Shown here one piece after another: positions 51,536-60,377 of a DNA stretch of 64,000 nt. Position 1 is the stretch's first letter. The number at the start of each line of letters is the position of its first letter. Made by a program: the position numbers and the translations under genes. The notes beneath the pieces are model-generated. The model searched no databases. It saw only the letters and a list, made by a program, of their open reading frames with translations, and was not told the origin of the DNA. Source of the stretch: Accumulibacter sp964420975 (GTDB lineage Bacteria > Pseudomonadota > Gammaproteobacteria > Burkholderiales > Rhodocyclaceae); NCBI GenBank assembly GCA_964420975.1, contig CAYQVH010000020.1, positions 1-64,000 on the forward strand, in the 5' to 3' direction.

Positions 51536-51695
51536 CATTCTCGTCTGCCCAATTTGCAAGGCGAATCTCGAATACCACAAGTCGCAAGCCGAACTCGTCT
51601 GCTCTCCGTGCCGGCTTGCGTTCCCGATCCGCGACGGGATTCCGATCATGCTCGAAGACGAAGCCCGCGTCGTCGGCTCTGACGAGACCGGATGA
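51516..51695 (+). CDS. Trm112-family small zinc protein (YcaR-like)
   Basis: This 59-residue protein has two CxxC pairs (CPIC and CSPC) and the typical end FPIRDGIPIMLEDEAR. It overlaps the end of lpxK by 20 bases and the kdsB start by four. Bacterial Trm112-like proteins of this operon position have no settled function. Confidence 0.9.
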   Translation: MDARLLDILVCPICKANLEYHKSQAELVCSPCRLAFPIRDGIPIMLEDEARVVGSDETG

Positions 51696-52471
51696 GAGTC
51701 GGCGCAGAACGCTTCAAGGTCGTCATTCCGGCGCGCTACGGGTCGACCCGCCTACCGGCAAAACCGCTGCTCGACCTCGGCGGTAAACCGATGGTGGTAC
51801 GCGTTGCCGAGCGCGCGCGGCAGTCGGGTGCCGACGAAGTGATCGTCGCCACCGACCACCCGGAAATCGTTGCCGCGGGCGAGCATCACGGTCTGCACAC
51901 ACTGCTGACACGGTCCGACCACGCCAGCGGCACCGATCGGCTCGCCGAAGTGGCACAGCGGATGGTGTGGCCTGACGAGACGATCGTGGTCAACGTACAG
52001 GGCGATGAGCCGTTGATTGACCCCGCCCTGATCGCCGCCACCGCCGCCCGCTTGGCGGATTCCGGCGCCGACCTGGCGACCGCAGCCCATCCGCTCTCCG
52101 ACGCCGCCGACTTTTTCAACCCCAACGTGGTTAAGGTCGTCTGCGCCGCCAGTGGGGATGCACTCTACTTTTCGCGAGCGCCCATCCCCTACGCGCGCGA
52201 CCACTTTGCCCGCGAAGGAGGCGGAGAAACCTTGCCGCCTGCAATGCCGGCCTATCGGCACATCGGGCTCTACGCCTACCGGGTTCGTTTCCTGCGGACC
52301 TACTCGACCCTGGCCGGTTCACCGCTCGAAAACCTGGAAGCGCTGGAGCAACTCCGTGCGCTGTGGCACGGCTACCGCATCGCCGTCGTCCTCACCAGCG
52401 ACCCGCCAGTTGCCGGCGTCGACACCCTGGACGACGCCAAACGAATGCAGAAATGGTTCGAAAAGGTTTGA
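51692..52471 (+). CDS. kdsB: 3-deoxy-manno-octulosonate cytidylyltransferase
   Basis: This 259-residue enzyme activates Kdo as CMP-Kdo for LPS core synthesis. It shows VIPARYGSTRLPAKPL, NVQGDEPLIDP, YFSRAPIPYAR and IGLYAYRVRFL. Start overlaps the previous stop (ATGA). Confidence 0.96.
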   Translation: MRVGAERFKVVIPARYGSTRLPAKPLLDLGGKPMVVRVAERARQSGADEVIVATDHPEIVAAGEHHGLHTLLTRSDHASGTDRLAEVAQRMVWPDETIVVNVQGDEPLIDPALIAATAARLADSGADLATAAHPLSDAADFFNPNVVKVVCAASGDALYFSRAPIPYARDHFAREGGGETLPPAMPAYRHIGLYAYRVRFLRTYSTLAGSPLENLEALEQLRALWHGYRIAVVLTSDPPVAGVDTLDDAKRMQKWFEKV

Positions 52472-52520
52472 CCGTACGCCCGTTTGAGGGTAAGTTTCCG
52501 CCTGTCGGTCAAGACAACGT

Positions 52521-52548
52521 GCTGGGGAAGGCCCCAAGCGACGTTTTA
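52521..52548 (+). terminator. Possible terminator after kdsB
   Basis: GCTGGGG (52521-52527) can pair with CCCCAAGC (52532-52539) with one bulged base, followed by a TTTT run at 52544-52547. An AT-rich dyad and a T7 run (52568-52574) follow. The gap is 129 bases long and must also hold the adk promoter. Confidence 0.35.
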
Positions 52549-52600
52549 ATTAATTGATCATTAATACTTTTTTTGTGAACTGCCTGATCGAAAGCGCACC

Positions 52601-53254
52601 ATGAAGCTGATACTGCTTGGTCCGCCTGGCGCCGGAAAGGGCACCCAGGCCCAGTTCATCCGGGAGCGATTCGGCATTCCCCAAATCTCCACAGGCGACA
52701 TGCTTCGGGCAGCCGTGAAGGCAGGATCGGCGCTTGGCGCCGAGGCAAAAAAGGTGATGGACGCCGGCGGCTTGGTCTCGGACGACCTGATCATCGGGTT
52801 GGTTAACGATCGATTGCGAGGCGACGACTGTCGCGCAGGCTATCTGTTCGACGGCTTTCCGCGCACCTTGCCGCAAGCCGAAGCGATGAAGGCAGCCGGC
52901 ATCGCGCTCGACTTCGTGCTCGAAATCGACGTTGCCGACAGCGAAATCATTGACCGCATGAGCGGCCGGCGCGTACACCTGGCGTCCGGCCGCACTTATC
53001 ACATTCGCTTCAATCCTCCCCAGCGTGAAGGCCGCGACGACGTCACCGGCGAGGAATTGATCCAGCGTGATGACGATCGCGAAGAGACGGTAAGGAAGCG
53101 GCTGCAGGTCTATCACGGGCAGACTAAACCCCTGCTCGACTATTACCGGACCTGGGAGGCCAGCGGCGATCCGCGTGCGCCCAAGTGCCGCATGGTCGCG
53201 GGTGTCGGCAGTGTTGATGCCATACGGCAGGCCGCTTTCGAGGCGTTGCAATAG
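52601..53254 (+). CDS. adk: Adenylate kinase
   Basis: This 217-residue nucleotide kinase has the P-loop GPPGAGKGTQA, the AMP-binding STGDMLRAAV, FDGFPRTLPQA and the long LID with GRTYHIRFNPPQ. Normal length and single-copy look. Confidence 0.97.
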   Translation: MKLILLGPPGAGKGTQAQFIRERFGIPQISTGDMLRAAVKAGSALGAEAKKVMDAGGLVSDDLIIGLVNDRLRGDDCRAGYLFDGFPRTLPQAEAMKAAGIALDFVLEIDVADSEIIDRMSGRRVHLASGRTYHIRFNPPQREGRDDVTGEELIQRDDDREETVRKRLQVYHGQTKPLLDYYRTWEASGDPRAPKCRMVAGVGSVDAIRQAAFEALQ

Positions 53255-53508
53255 CTTGCGGTCGCCTTGGCGAGTGGTGGGTGACTGGCAGCAAACGCCC
53301 GATTTTTCGTCGATCCGACTAGTCGAACGACGGGAAACGACGGCGAGGATCTGGGGTACCAGTAGCGCGCTACCTTTTGGTGGATACCTGGACGACAATC
53401 GGCCGCTTTGCGATCGTCGTCTGGACTTGCAGCTCTAGTTGTGGCTGACAATCCGACCCGCGGGAACCGTCCCGAAGGTTCGGGGAACTTTTGAGAGGGA
53501 GGTTGCTT

Positions 53509-55932
53509 ATGTCGTCATTCTTGATGTTCGCACTCGTGTGCGCGGTCATTGCGGTGCTTTACGGAGCTGCAATGACGAAATGGATACTGTCCTTGCCCGC
53601 CGGCAACCCGCGCATGCAGGAGATCGCCACCGCCATCCAGGAAGGTGCTTCGGCCTATCTGGCCAAGCAGTACACAACGATCGGTATGGTCGGTGTGGCG
53701 CTCTTTGTCGTCATCTGGGTGGCTCTCGGCAAGCTGATGGCGATCGGTTTTCTGATCGGTGCGATTCTCTCGGGAGCCACTGGCTTTATCGGCATGAACG
53801 TCTCGGTACGCGCCAACGTTCGCACTGCCGAAGCGGCGCGTAATGGCATTGCCGACGCGCTGGGGGTTGCCTTCAAGGGCGGCGCGATTACCGGCATGCT
53901 GGTCGTCGGCCTGGGCCTATTGGGCGTTGCCGGCTACTACGCCTTTCTCAGAAGCGGCGGCGGAGATCTGCAGCACAGTGTCGAGCCGCTGGTCGGACTC
54001 GCTTTCGGCGGTTCGCTGATCTCGATCTTTGCCCGTCTTGGCGGCGGCATCTTCACCAAGGGCGCTGACGTCGGCGCCGACTTGGTCGGCAAGGTCGAGG
54101 CCGGGATCCCGGAAGACGACCCGCGCAACCCGGCGGTGATCGCCGACAACGTCGGCGACAACGTCGGCGACTGCGCCGGCATGGCCGCCGACCTGTTCGA
54201 AACCTACGGCGTGACCGTCGTCGCCACCATGGTCCTCAGCGCGATGATGCTCAAGGGCGTCGCCGGCGCCAGCGACAACCTCGTCGTCTATCCGCTGGTG
54301 CTCGGCGGCATTTCGATCATCGCCTCGATCATTGGCTGCTTTTTCGTCAAGACCAGCGAGGGCGGCAAGATCATGAACGCCCTCTACCGCGGTCTGGCGG
54401 TTGCCGGCATCCTGGCCCTGATCGCCTACTATCCGGTCACCAAGATGCTGCTTGGCGACAAGATTGCCGTCGCCGGCGGTGAGATTTCGTCGATGAACAT
54501 CTTCTGGTCGGCAGCCATCGGTCTCATCCTGACCGGAGCACTGGTCTGGATCACCGAGTACTACACCGGCACCGACTTCTCTCCGGTCCGCCGGGTGGCC
54601 GAAGCCTCGACCACGGGCCACGGCACCAACATCATCGCGGGTCTCGCCGTCTCGATGAAGGCTTGCGCGCTGCCGGTAATCGCCGTTTGTGCGTCGATCT
54701 ACGTCACCTACGCGCTGGCCGGTCTTTACGGGATTGCCATTGCAGCCACCTCGATGCTGTCGATGACGGGCATCATCGTCGCCCTCGACGCCTATGGCCC
54801 GATCACCGACAACGCGGGCGGGATCGCCGAAATGTCGGGACTGCCGAAGTCGGTGCGCGACGTTACCGACCCGCTCGACGCAGTCGGCAACACGACCAAA
54901 GCGGTGACCAAGGGCTACGCGATCGGTTCCGCCGGTCTCGCGGCGCTGGTTCTCTTCGCCGACTATACGCATGCGCTCGAAGTCAATTTCGGCGGTGTCC
55001 TGCGTTTTGATCTGTCCGATCACATGGTGATCATCGGCCTCTTCCTCGGCGGCCTGATTCCCTACCTGTTCGGCGCCATGGCGATGGAAGCGGTCGGACG
55101 CGCTGCCGGTGCGGTGGTCATCGAAGTCCGCCGCCAGTTCAAGGAAATCAAAGGCATCATGGAAGGCAAAGCGCGGCCCGATTACTCGCGGGCGGTCGGC
55201 ATGCTGACCTCGGCGGCGATCCGCGAGATGATTGTCCCCTCGCTGCTGCCGGTGCTGGTGCCGGTAATCGTCGGCCTGCTGCTCGGCCCGGCAGCGCTCG
55301 GCGGCCTGTTGATGGGAACCATCATCACCGGCCTCTTCGTGGCCATTTCGATGACCACCGGTGGCGGCGCCTGGGATAACGCCAAGAAGCACATCGAAGA
55401 CGGTCACTTCGGCGGCAAAGGCTCGGACGCGCACAAGTGCGCGGTGACCGGCGACACGGTCGGCGACCCGTACAAGGACACCGCGGGTCCGGCGGTCAAC
55501 CCGCTGATCAAGATCATCAACATCGTCGCGCTGATGATCGTGCCGCTGATGGCACCCTCTTCGACCGCCAAGCCGGCCGCTAGCGCACCGGCAGCCGCGC
55601 CAGTCGTCGCCGTCGCCGTTGTCCCCGTGGCCAAGCTCTATTTTGCCAGTGGCTCGGCCGACTTGCCGGCCGACGCCGGCAAGACGCTGGAAGTGGTCGT
55701 CGTTCATGCCAAGGCCAACCCTGGCGTGAAGCTGGCGATTTCCGGCTTCCACGATCCCAGCGGCGACCAGGCGAAAAACGAAGAACTGGCCAAGAATCGC
55801 GCGCACGCGGTCCGTGACTCGCTGAAGAATGTCGGTATCGACGAGGGTCGTATTGATCTCAAGAAGCCGGCAGTGACCACCGGTGGCGCGGATGCCGAAG
55901 GACGCCGGGTCGAGGTCAGCGTCGTCCAGTAA
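53509..55932 (+). CDS. hppA: Membrane-bound proton pyrophosphatase with C-terminal OmpA-like domain
   Basis: This 807-residue protein is an H+-translocating membrane pyrophosphatase over residues 1 to about 680 (EGASAYLAKQY, the substrate-binding region ADVGADLVGKVEAGIPEDDPRNPAVIADNVGDNVGD is split across 54066-54168, and GDPYKDTAGPAVNPLIKI). GNTTKAVTKG carries the Lys typical of K+-independent pumps. A Pro/Ala linker then leads to an OmpA-like domain at about 700-807 (LYFASGSADLPADAGKTLEVV, KNRAHAVRDSLKNVGID, GRRVEVSVV). The pump uses pyrophosphate energy to move protons; the added domain might bind peptidoglycan if it faces the periplasm. Start at 53509 is supported by GAGGGAGG about 7 bases upstream. 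Confidence 0.93.
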   Translation: MSSFLMFALVCAVIAVLYGAAMTKWILSLPAGNPRMQEIATAIQEGASAYLAKQYTTIGMVGVALFVVIWVALGKLMAIGFLIGAILSGATGFIGMNVSVRANVRTAEAARNGIADALGVAFKGGAITGMLVVGLGLLGVAGYYAFLRSGGGDLQHSVEPLVGLAFGGSLISIFARLGGGIFTKGADVGADLVGKVEAGIPEDDPRNPAVIADNVGDNVGDCAGMAADLFETYGVTVVATMVLSAMMLKGVAGASDNLVVYPLVLGGISIIASIIGCFFVKTSEGGKIMNALYRGLAVAGILALIAYYPVTKMLLGDKIAVAGGEISSMNIFWSAAIGLILTGALVWITEYYTGTDFSPVRRVAEASTTGHGTNIIAGLAVSMKACALPVIAVCASIYVTYALAGLYGIAIAATSMLSMTGIIVALDAYGPITDNAGGIAEMSGLPKSVRDVTDPLDAVGNTTKAVTKGYAIGSAGLAALVLFADYTHALEVNFGGVLRFDLSDHMVIIGLFLGGLIPYLFGAMAMEAVGRAAGAVVIEVRRQFKEIKGIMEGKARPDYSRAVGMLTSAAIREMIVPSLLPVLVPVIVGLLLGPAALGGLLMGTIITGLFVAISMTTGGGAWDNAKKHIEDGHFGGKGSDAHKCAVTGDTVGDPYKDTAGPAVNPLIKIINIVALMIVPLMAPSSTAKPAASAPAAAPVVAVAVVPVAKLYFASGSADLPADAGKTLEVVVVHAKANPGVKLAISGFHDPSGDQAKNEELAKNRAHAVRDSLKNVGIDEGRIDLKKPAVTTGGADAEGRRVEVSVVQ

Positions 55933-55970
55933 GTCGCACGCCAGATTCAGACAGAATCCAGACAACAAAA

Positions 55971-55994
55971 GGGCCGCAATCGCGGCCCTTTTTT
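55971..55994 (+). terminator. Rho-independent terminator after hppA
   Basis: GGGCCGC (55971-55977) pairs exactly with GCGGCCC (55982-55988) around a four-base loop and is followed by six T; four A precede it, so it may also serve the convergent PEBP gene. Confidence 0.88.
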
Positions 55995-56048
55995 ATGCGG
56001 TTCTTGGTGGCGCCGTATGGACAGTCGCCAACCAATCCGACGCAAACG

Positions 56049-56678
56049 CTACGCGAAAAGCGCGGGATTGAGCGTATAGCTGCCGACGATGCTCGCTTGC
56101 GCCAGGATATGGCCTTCCATCGCCGCCCGCGCCTGCTGCCCGGTAAACGTGCCCTCGACGGCCAGGCGGGCGACGTCCAGGGCAAAAACGGTAAAATGAT
56201 AGTGGTGGACGATCTCGTCGTTCCACGGCGGACACGGACCGTCGTAGCCGAAATAGTCGCCGCGCATGTCGTTGTCGCCAGCAAACCAGCCGGTGTAGTC
56301 GTTGATCCCCTGCCGTGCACCGTGGGCGGCGTGCGGCCCGCCCTTGCCACGCGGGGTCACTTCGTCTGAAAACTCGCCTTCGCGAATCCCGTTTACGGTC
56401 GGCGGCAGGTCGACCAGCACCCAGTGAAAGAAATCGACCCGGGGCAACGCAGCAGGGACGATCCGCCCCTCCTGGTTGACGTCATCACCCTGGCTTGGCA
56501 CGTCGGGATCGTGGCAGATGACCGCAAACGAAAGCGTCCCCACCGGCGCCCCGCTCCACGCCAGAGGCGGATTGCGGTTGGCGCCAAGGCAGACGTGATG
56601 CTCGGGGTCGGCGATACAGAAGGCAAACTCCCCAGGAATCTGCTGTCCGTCGGTGAAACGGTTGCTCGTCACTCTCAT
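56049..56678 (-). CDS. PEBP/YbhB-family protein
   Basis: This 209-residue phosphatidylethanolamine-binding-protein-like protein shows LAWSGAPVGTLSFAVICHDPDVP, FFHWVLVDLPP, DYFGYDGPCPPWNDEIVHHYHFTVFALD. The ATG at 56678 has GAGGAGAG just upstream; the frame stays open beyond it as a shadow. Functions of bacterial PEBP proteins are mostly unknown. Confidence 0.88.
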   Translation of the reverse strand: MRVTSNRFTDGQQIPGEFAFCIADPEHHVCLGANRNPPLAWSGAPVGTLSFAVICHDPDVPSQGDDVNQEGRIVPAALPRVDFFHWVLVDLPPTVNGIREGEFSDEVTPRGKGGPHAAHGARQGINDYTGWFAGDNDMRGDYFGYDGPCPPWNDEIVHHYHFTVFALDVARLAVEGTFTGQQARAAMEGHILAQASIVGSYTLNPALFA

Positions 56679-56701
56679 TGCGGCTCTCCTCCTCGTCCAG
56701 A

Positions 56702-58246
56702 TCATGCGGCTGCGCTGCGCTTGAAGTCGCGCAGGCGGAAGCCCGTGAGCCATAGTGTAGCGAAATAGACGCTGGCGCCAAAGACGATCGTCAGCGACAG
56801 GCGCAGTAAACGCTGCGACAAGCTCCAGTCGAGCCAACTGACGGTGTCGCCCATGCTCAAGCCGAGTGCCGCGCCCATCGCCAGCACGGCTCCGGAAAGC
56901 TTGAACAAGAAGCGCGGCCACCCCGGTTGCGGCAGATAGATGCCTTGCCGGCGCAGGCCGTGAAAGAGTAGCCCGGCGTTCACCAGCGACGCCAGGCCGA
57001 TGGCGAGCGCCAAACCGGCATGCGCGAGCCAGCCGATCAGCGCCAGGTTTAACAACTGGGTCAGTGCCAAGGACAGAATGGCTATGCGAACCGGTGTCCG
57101 GACATTCTGCTGCGCATAGAAACCGGGTGCCAGCACCTTCACCAGAATCATGCCCAACAGGCCAACACTGTAGGCAACCAGCGCCTCACGCGTGCGCAGC
57201 ACGTCGTCGGCGGTGAACGCGCCGTGCTGGAAGAGCGTCGCAATCAGCGGCACGGCGAGCACCGCCAGCGCCACCGCCGCCGGCGCCGCGAGCAGGAAGG
57301 TCAAGCGTAAGCCCCAGTCGAGCAAGCGCGAATACTCGTCAGGGTCGGCGTTGGCGTGACAGCGGCTGAGCGAGGGAAGGAGAATGGTCCCGAGTGCAGC
57401 GCCGAGCAAACCGGCAGGAAACTCCATCAACCGATCGGCGTAGTAAAGCCACGACACACTGCCGGTATCGAGAAAGGAAGCGAAGATCGTGTTCAACAGC
57501 AGACTCACCTGGGCAACCGATACGCCGAGCAGCGCCGGGGCGATCAAGCGCAGGATGCGTCGTACACCGGGATCTCCGCGCACGAACGAAAACCTCGGCA
57601 AGAGTCCAAGGCGATGCAGACTGGGCACCTGAAACGCAAGCTGCAAGGCGCCGCCGATGAACACCGCCCAGCCCAGCGCCAGGACCGGCGGGGCAAAGAA
57701 AGGAGCGGCAAAGAGCGCCATGCCGATGAACGAGACGTTGAGCAGCACAGGCGTGAATGCCGGCACGGCAAACCGGCTCCACGTATTGAGAATGCCGCCG
57801 GCGAAAGCGACCAGCGACATGAAGAGAATGTACGGAAAGGTCAGCCGCGTCAGGCTGACGGTGAGCGCGAACTTCTCCGCGTCATCCGTGAACCCGGGTG
57901 CCGAGATATAAACCAGTACGGGCGCCGCGGCCATGCCGAGCAAGGTCACCGCGAGGACGACCAGAAAGAGAAGCGTCGCAACGCGATCGACGAGTTGCCG
58001 CGTCTCACCCGCCGAGCGCGTGTTTCGGTACTCGCCAAGAACTGGAACAAACGCCTGCGAGAACGCGCCCTCGGCAAACAGCCGGCGCAGCAGATTGGGA
58101 AGGCGGAAAGCGACGAAGAAGGCATCAGTCAACAGGCCGGCACCAAACGCGCGAGCAATGACGAAGTCGCGCACGAAGCCGAGCACCCGAGACAACAGGG
58201 TCATGCTGCTGACCGTCGCCAGCGTCCGGAGAAGATTCATCGCCAT
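56702..58246 (-). CDS. murJ: Lipid II flippase MurJ
   Basis: This 514-residue protein with about 14 membrane helices matches MurJ (MviN): TLLSRVLGFVRDFVIARAFGAG, LPNLLRRLFAEGAFSQAFVPV and LPSLSRCHANADPDEYSRLLDWGLRL. It moves lipid II across the inner membrane for peptidoglycan synthesis. A second in-frame ATG at 58240 is equally possible as start. Confidence 0.95.
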   Translation of the reverse strand: MAMNLLRTLATVSSMTLLSRVLGFVRDFVIARAFGAGLLTDAFFVAFRLPNLLRRLFAEGAFSQAFVPVLGEYRNTRSAGETRQLVDRVATLLFLVVLAVTLLGMAAAPVLVYISAPGFTDDAEKFALTVSLTRLTFPYILFMSLVAFAGGILNTWSRFAVPAFTPVLLNVSFIGMALFAAPFFAPPVLALGWAVFIGGALQLAFQVPSLHRLGLLPRFSFVRGDPGVRRILRLIAPALLGVSVAQVSLLLNTIFASFLDTGSVSWLYYADRLMEFPAGLLGAALGTILLPSLSRCHANADPDEYSRLLDWGLRLTFLLAAPAAVALAVLAVPLIATLFQHGAFTADDVLRTREALVAYSVGLLGMILVKVLAPGFYAQQNVRTPVRIAILSLALTQLLNLALIGWLAHAGLALAIGLASLVNAGLLFHGLRRQGIYLPQPGWPRFLFKLSGAVLAMGAALGLSMGDTVSWLDWSLSQRLLRLSLTIVFGASVYFATLWLTGFRLRDFKRSAAA

Positions 58247-58481
58247 CTTGTTGAAAGCGCCAGCACAAGAGCCGTGATCCTAGCGGCTGGCAGCCCGTCG
58301 CCCTTGATCGGTCGAAGCAACAATAGTGGGAAGCGAGGGCAGATTTTCACGAATTTCAAGCCCATCGCCGGACGATTGGCGCCGAAAACGGAGGGACATC
58401 GGGTGAAAAATCGCACTCATTCCCACTCATTGTGCTTCGGCGCATCCAATCCGGAACGCGGCGGGTATCCGGCGCCCCCCC

Positions 58482-60323
58482 TCAAGGCTTGGCTTTCGCC
58501 GCCGGATCCAGCGGCAGCGCAACGCGAAAACCGAGCAGTTGGCTGCGGTAGTTCGGCAGATTGCCGTTGCGCGTCGCCGCGCGCACCGACGCCGGGCCGC
58601 TCCAGCCACCGCCCCGATAGACACGCTGCGGACAGTCGTCGCCGATCCGCGGCGAACCATCGTTCGGAGCGCCGATGTAGTTGATCGTCTTGCAGTCTTC
58701 GACCCATTCCCAGACGTTACCGAGCACATCGTAGAGACCAAACGGATTGGGCTTGAAGCGGCCCACCGGCGCCGTTTCGACGTAACCGTCCCGACACTCG
58801 TGCGCCTCCCACTCAAAGTGGCGCACATTCTGCGTCTCGCTGTCGTGTACGTTGGCATATTCGCACGCCAGACCTGGATCGTCGCCCCAGAAACGCGAGG
58901 TTCGCGTCCCGGCGCGCGCGGCGTACTCCCATTCCGACTCCGAAAGCAGGCGGTAAGGCTTGCCGGTCTTTGCCGCCAGCCAGCCGACGTACGCCTTGGC
59001 GTCGTGCCAGCTGATGCAGACTGCCGGATGGTCGTCGCTCTGCGCGAAGTCGGGATCACGCCAACTGCGTCCAGGCTGATTGACCCACTCGACGCCGACC
59101 CAGATGTAACACGACCCTTCGCTGCGATGCCGGCTGTCCTTGACGAAGGCGGCGTACTGCGCACGCGTCACCTCATGGCGGCCGACCGCCAGCGCCCCGC
59201 GCAGCGTCACCAGATGGCGCGGTCGCTCGGAGTCGCCACTCCCGGCTTCGCGCACCGAGGCGCCCATCTGGAATGACCCGGCGGGAACGACGACCATCTC
59301 CGGACACTGCGGGCAGTCGTGAAAGACCTTGGTGATGCCGCCATCGCGGTCGAGCGTTCCGCCGGCCGTCCCGTCCATCGGCGGCGACAAGCGGCGCAAC
59401 CGTGTCTCGGCCAGCGCGGCGAACTTCCCGCTAGGGTATTTCTGCAGGTAGGCGCGATAATCGTCGGCATTGTCGCTACCGCGGACGCTGTCCCAGAAAG
59501 TCAACTCGACGCTTGCGGCTTCGGTTGCGATCGTCGCCGAGGGCTGGCCGTTGGTCTCGACCACGGCACCACCAACGAAGTAGAAGTCGCCCTCGAGGCT
59601 ACCCTCCATCCACGGCTCCTGCTGCCCGTCCGAATCGTGTTTGACGCCACGGACGATCCGCTTCAGCACCTGTTCGATCGCCTGGTTGGGCACCGGAATC
59701 TGGTTCAGCAGGTGCTGGGTGTAGATGCCATGCTCGCCGCCGCCGTCATCGGCGACGTTTCCCGGTCGCGTCGCGAACGAGATCAGCGTACCCGAGGGGG
59801 CCTCGACGCGCGCCAAGCCGCCGACCGCGGCCCGGAAACGTCGAGAAAACGGGTTGTTGCGACACGCGTCGAGAAAAACCAGGTTCAGGCGGGTCTTCCT
59901 CTCCTCCATGATTTCGAGCACCTGGTTGACGTTGAGACTGTTCAGCGGAACGTCGTCCTCGCTCGTGATCGTGGCGTCGATGGTCGGCAGATAGTTGATT
60001 CCTTTCAACTGCATGCCATGACCCGCGTAGAAGAAGAGTGCGACGGCGCCCGGCTGCAGGCGGTCACGAAAGTCGCGCAAGGTCGGTGCGACTTGCCGCG
60101 TGCGCAGGTCTTCACGCAGGATCACCTCGAAACCGACCGACGCCAGCCTGGCGGCGATCGCGCGGGCGTCGTTTCCAGGGTTGCGGAGCGGAGAATTGCG
60201 GTACGCCGAGTTGCCGACGACCAGCGCGACGCGCCGCTCTTCGGCGCGCAGCTCCTGCGACATCATCAGAAAGGTTGCGGCCACCGCCACCAGGGCGAGA
60301 CACCATCCATGCCGAGCGTTCAT
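58482..60323 (-). CDS. Secreted caspase-like protease fused to a formylglycine-generating-enzyme-like domain
   Basis: This 613-residue protein has a signal peptide (CLALVAVAATFLMMSQELRA), a caspase-like (peptidase C14) domain at about residues 30-255 with the His-Cys pair His102 (FFYAGHGM) and Cys154 (FLDACRNN), a short repeat-like linker (FWDSVRGSDNADDYRAYL), and a FGE/sulfatase-modifying-factor domain at about 342-613 (MVVVPAGSFQMGAS, YAARAGTRTSRFWGDD, GLYDVLGNVWEWVEDC, YRGGGWSG). The ATG at 60323 gives a good signal peptide; the open frame continues upstream as a shadow. Similar fusions are known in environmental proteobacteria, and their function is unclear. It is divergent from the sensor-MFS gene. 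Confidence 0.9.
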   Translation of the reverse strand: MNARHGWCLALVAVAATFLMMSQELRAEERRVALVVGNSAYRNSPLRNPGNDARAIAARLASVGFEVILREDLRTRQVAPTLRDFRDRLQPGAVALFFYAGHGMQLKGINYLPTIDATITSEDDVPLNSLNVNQVLEIMEERKTRLNLVFLDACRNNPFSRRFRAAVGGLARVEAPSGTLISFATRPGNVADDGGGEHGIYTQHLLNQIPVPNQAIEQVLKRIVRGVKHDSDGQQEPWMEGSLEGDFYFVGGAVVETNGQPSATIATEAASVELTFWDSVRGSDNADDYRAYLQKYPSGKFAALAETRLRRLSPPMDGTAGGTLDRDGGITKVFHDCPQCPEMVVVPAGSFQMGASVREAGSGDSERPRHLVTLRGALAVGRHEVTRAQYAAFVKDSRHRSEGSCYIWVGVEWVNQPGRSWRDPDFAQSDDHPAVCISWHDAKAYVGWLAAKTGKPYRLLSESEWEYAARAGTRTSRFWGDDPGLACEYANVHDSETQNVRHFEWEAHECRDGYVETAPVGRFKPNPFGLYDVLGNVWEWVEDCKTINYIGAPNDGSPRIGDDCPQRVYRGGGWSGPASVRAATRNGNLPNYRSQLLGFRVALPLDPAAKAKP

Positions 60324-60335
60324 CAGGACAGATGG

Positions 60336-60341
60336 TATTAT
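60336..60341 (+). promoter_or_regulatory. Possible -10 element in the divergent gap
   Basis: A TATTAT hexamer lies in the 54-base gap between the caspase-like gene and the sensor-MFS gene. With so short a gap the two promoters must overlap. No -35 was identified with confidence. Confidence 0.3.
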
Positions 60342-60377
60342 GAATTTTGCTCGGCGACACGACGCCACCGCTGCTTG

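Noticed and set aside
53917..55968. A 683-codon open frame on the minus strand opposite the pyrophosphatase
   Set aside because: Low-complexity His/Asp/Arg-rich composition typical of an antisense frame; the plus strand encodes the clear HppA protein.
57356..58684. A 442-codon open frame on the plus strand over murJ
   Set aside because: Composition is Arg/Glu/Gln-rich with no membrane helices; it is antisense to a well-supported murJ.
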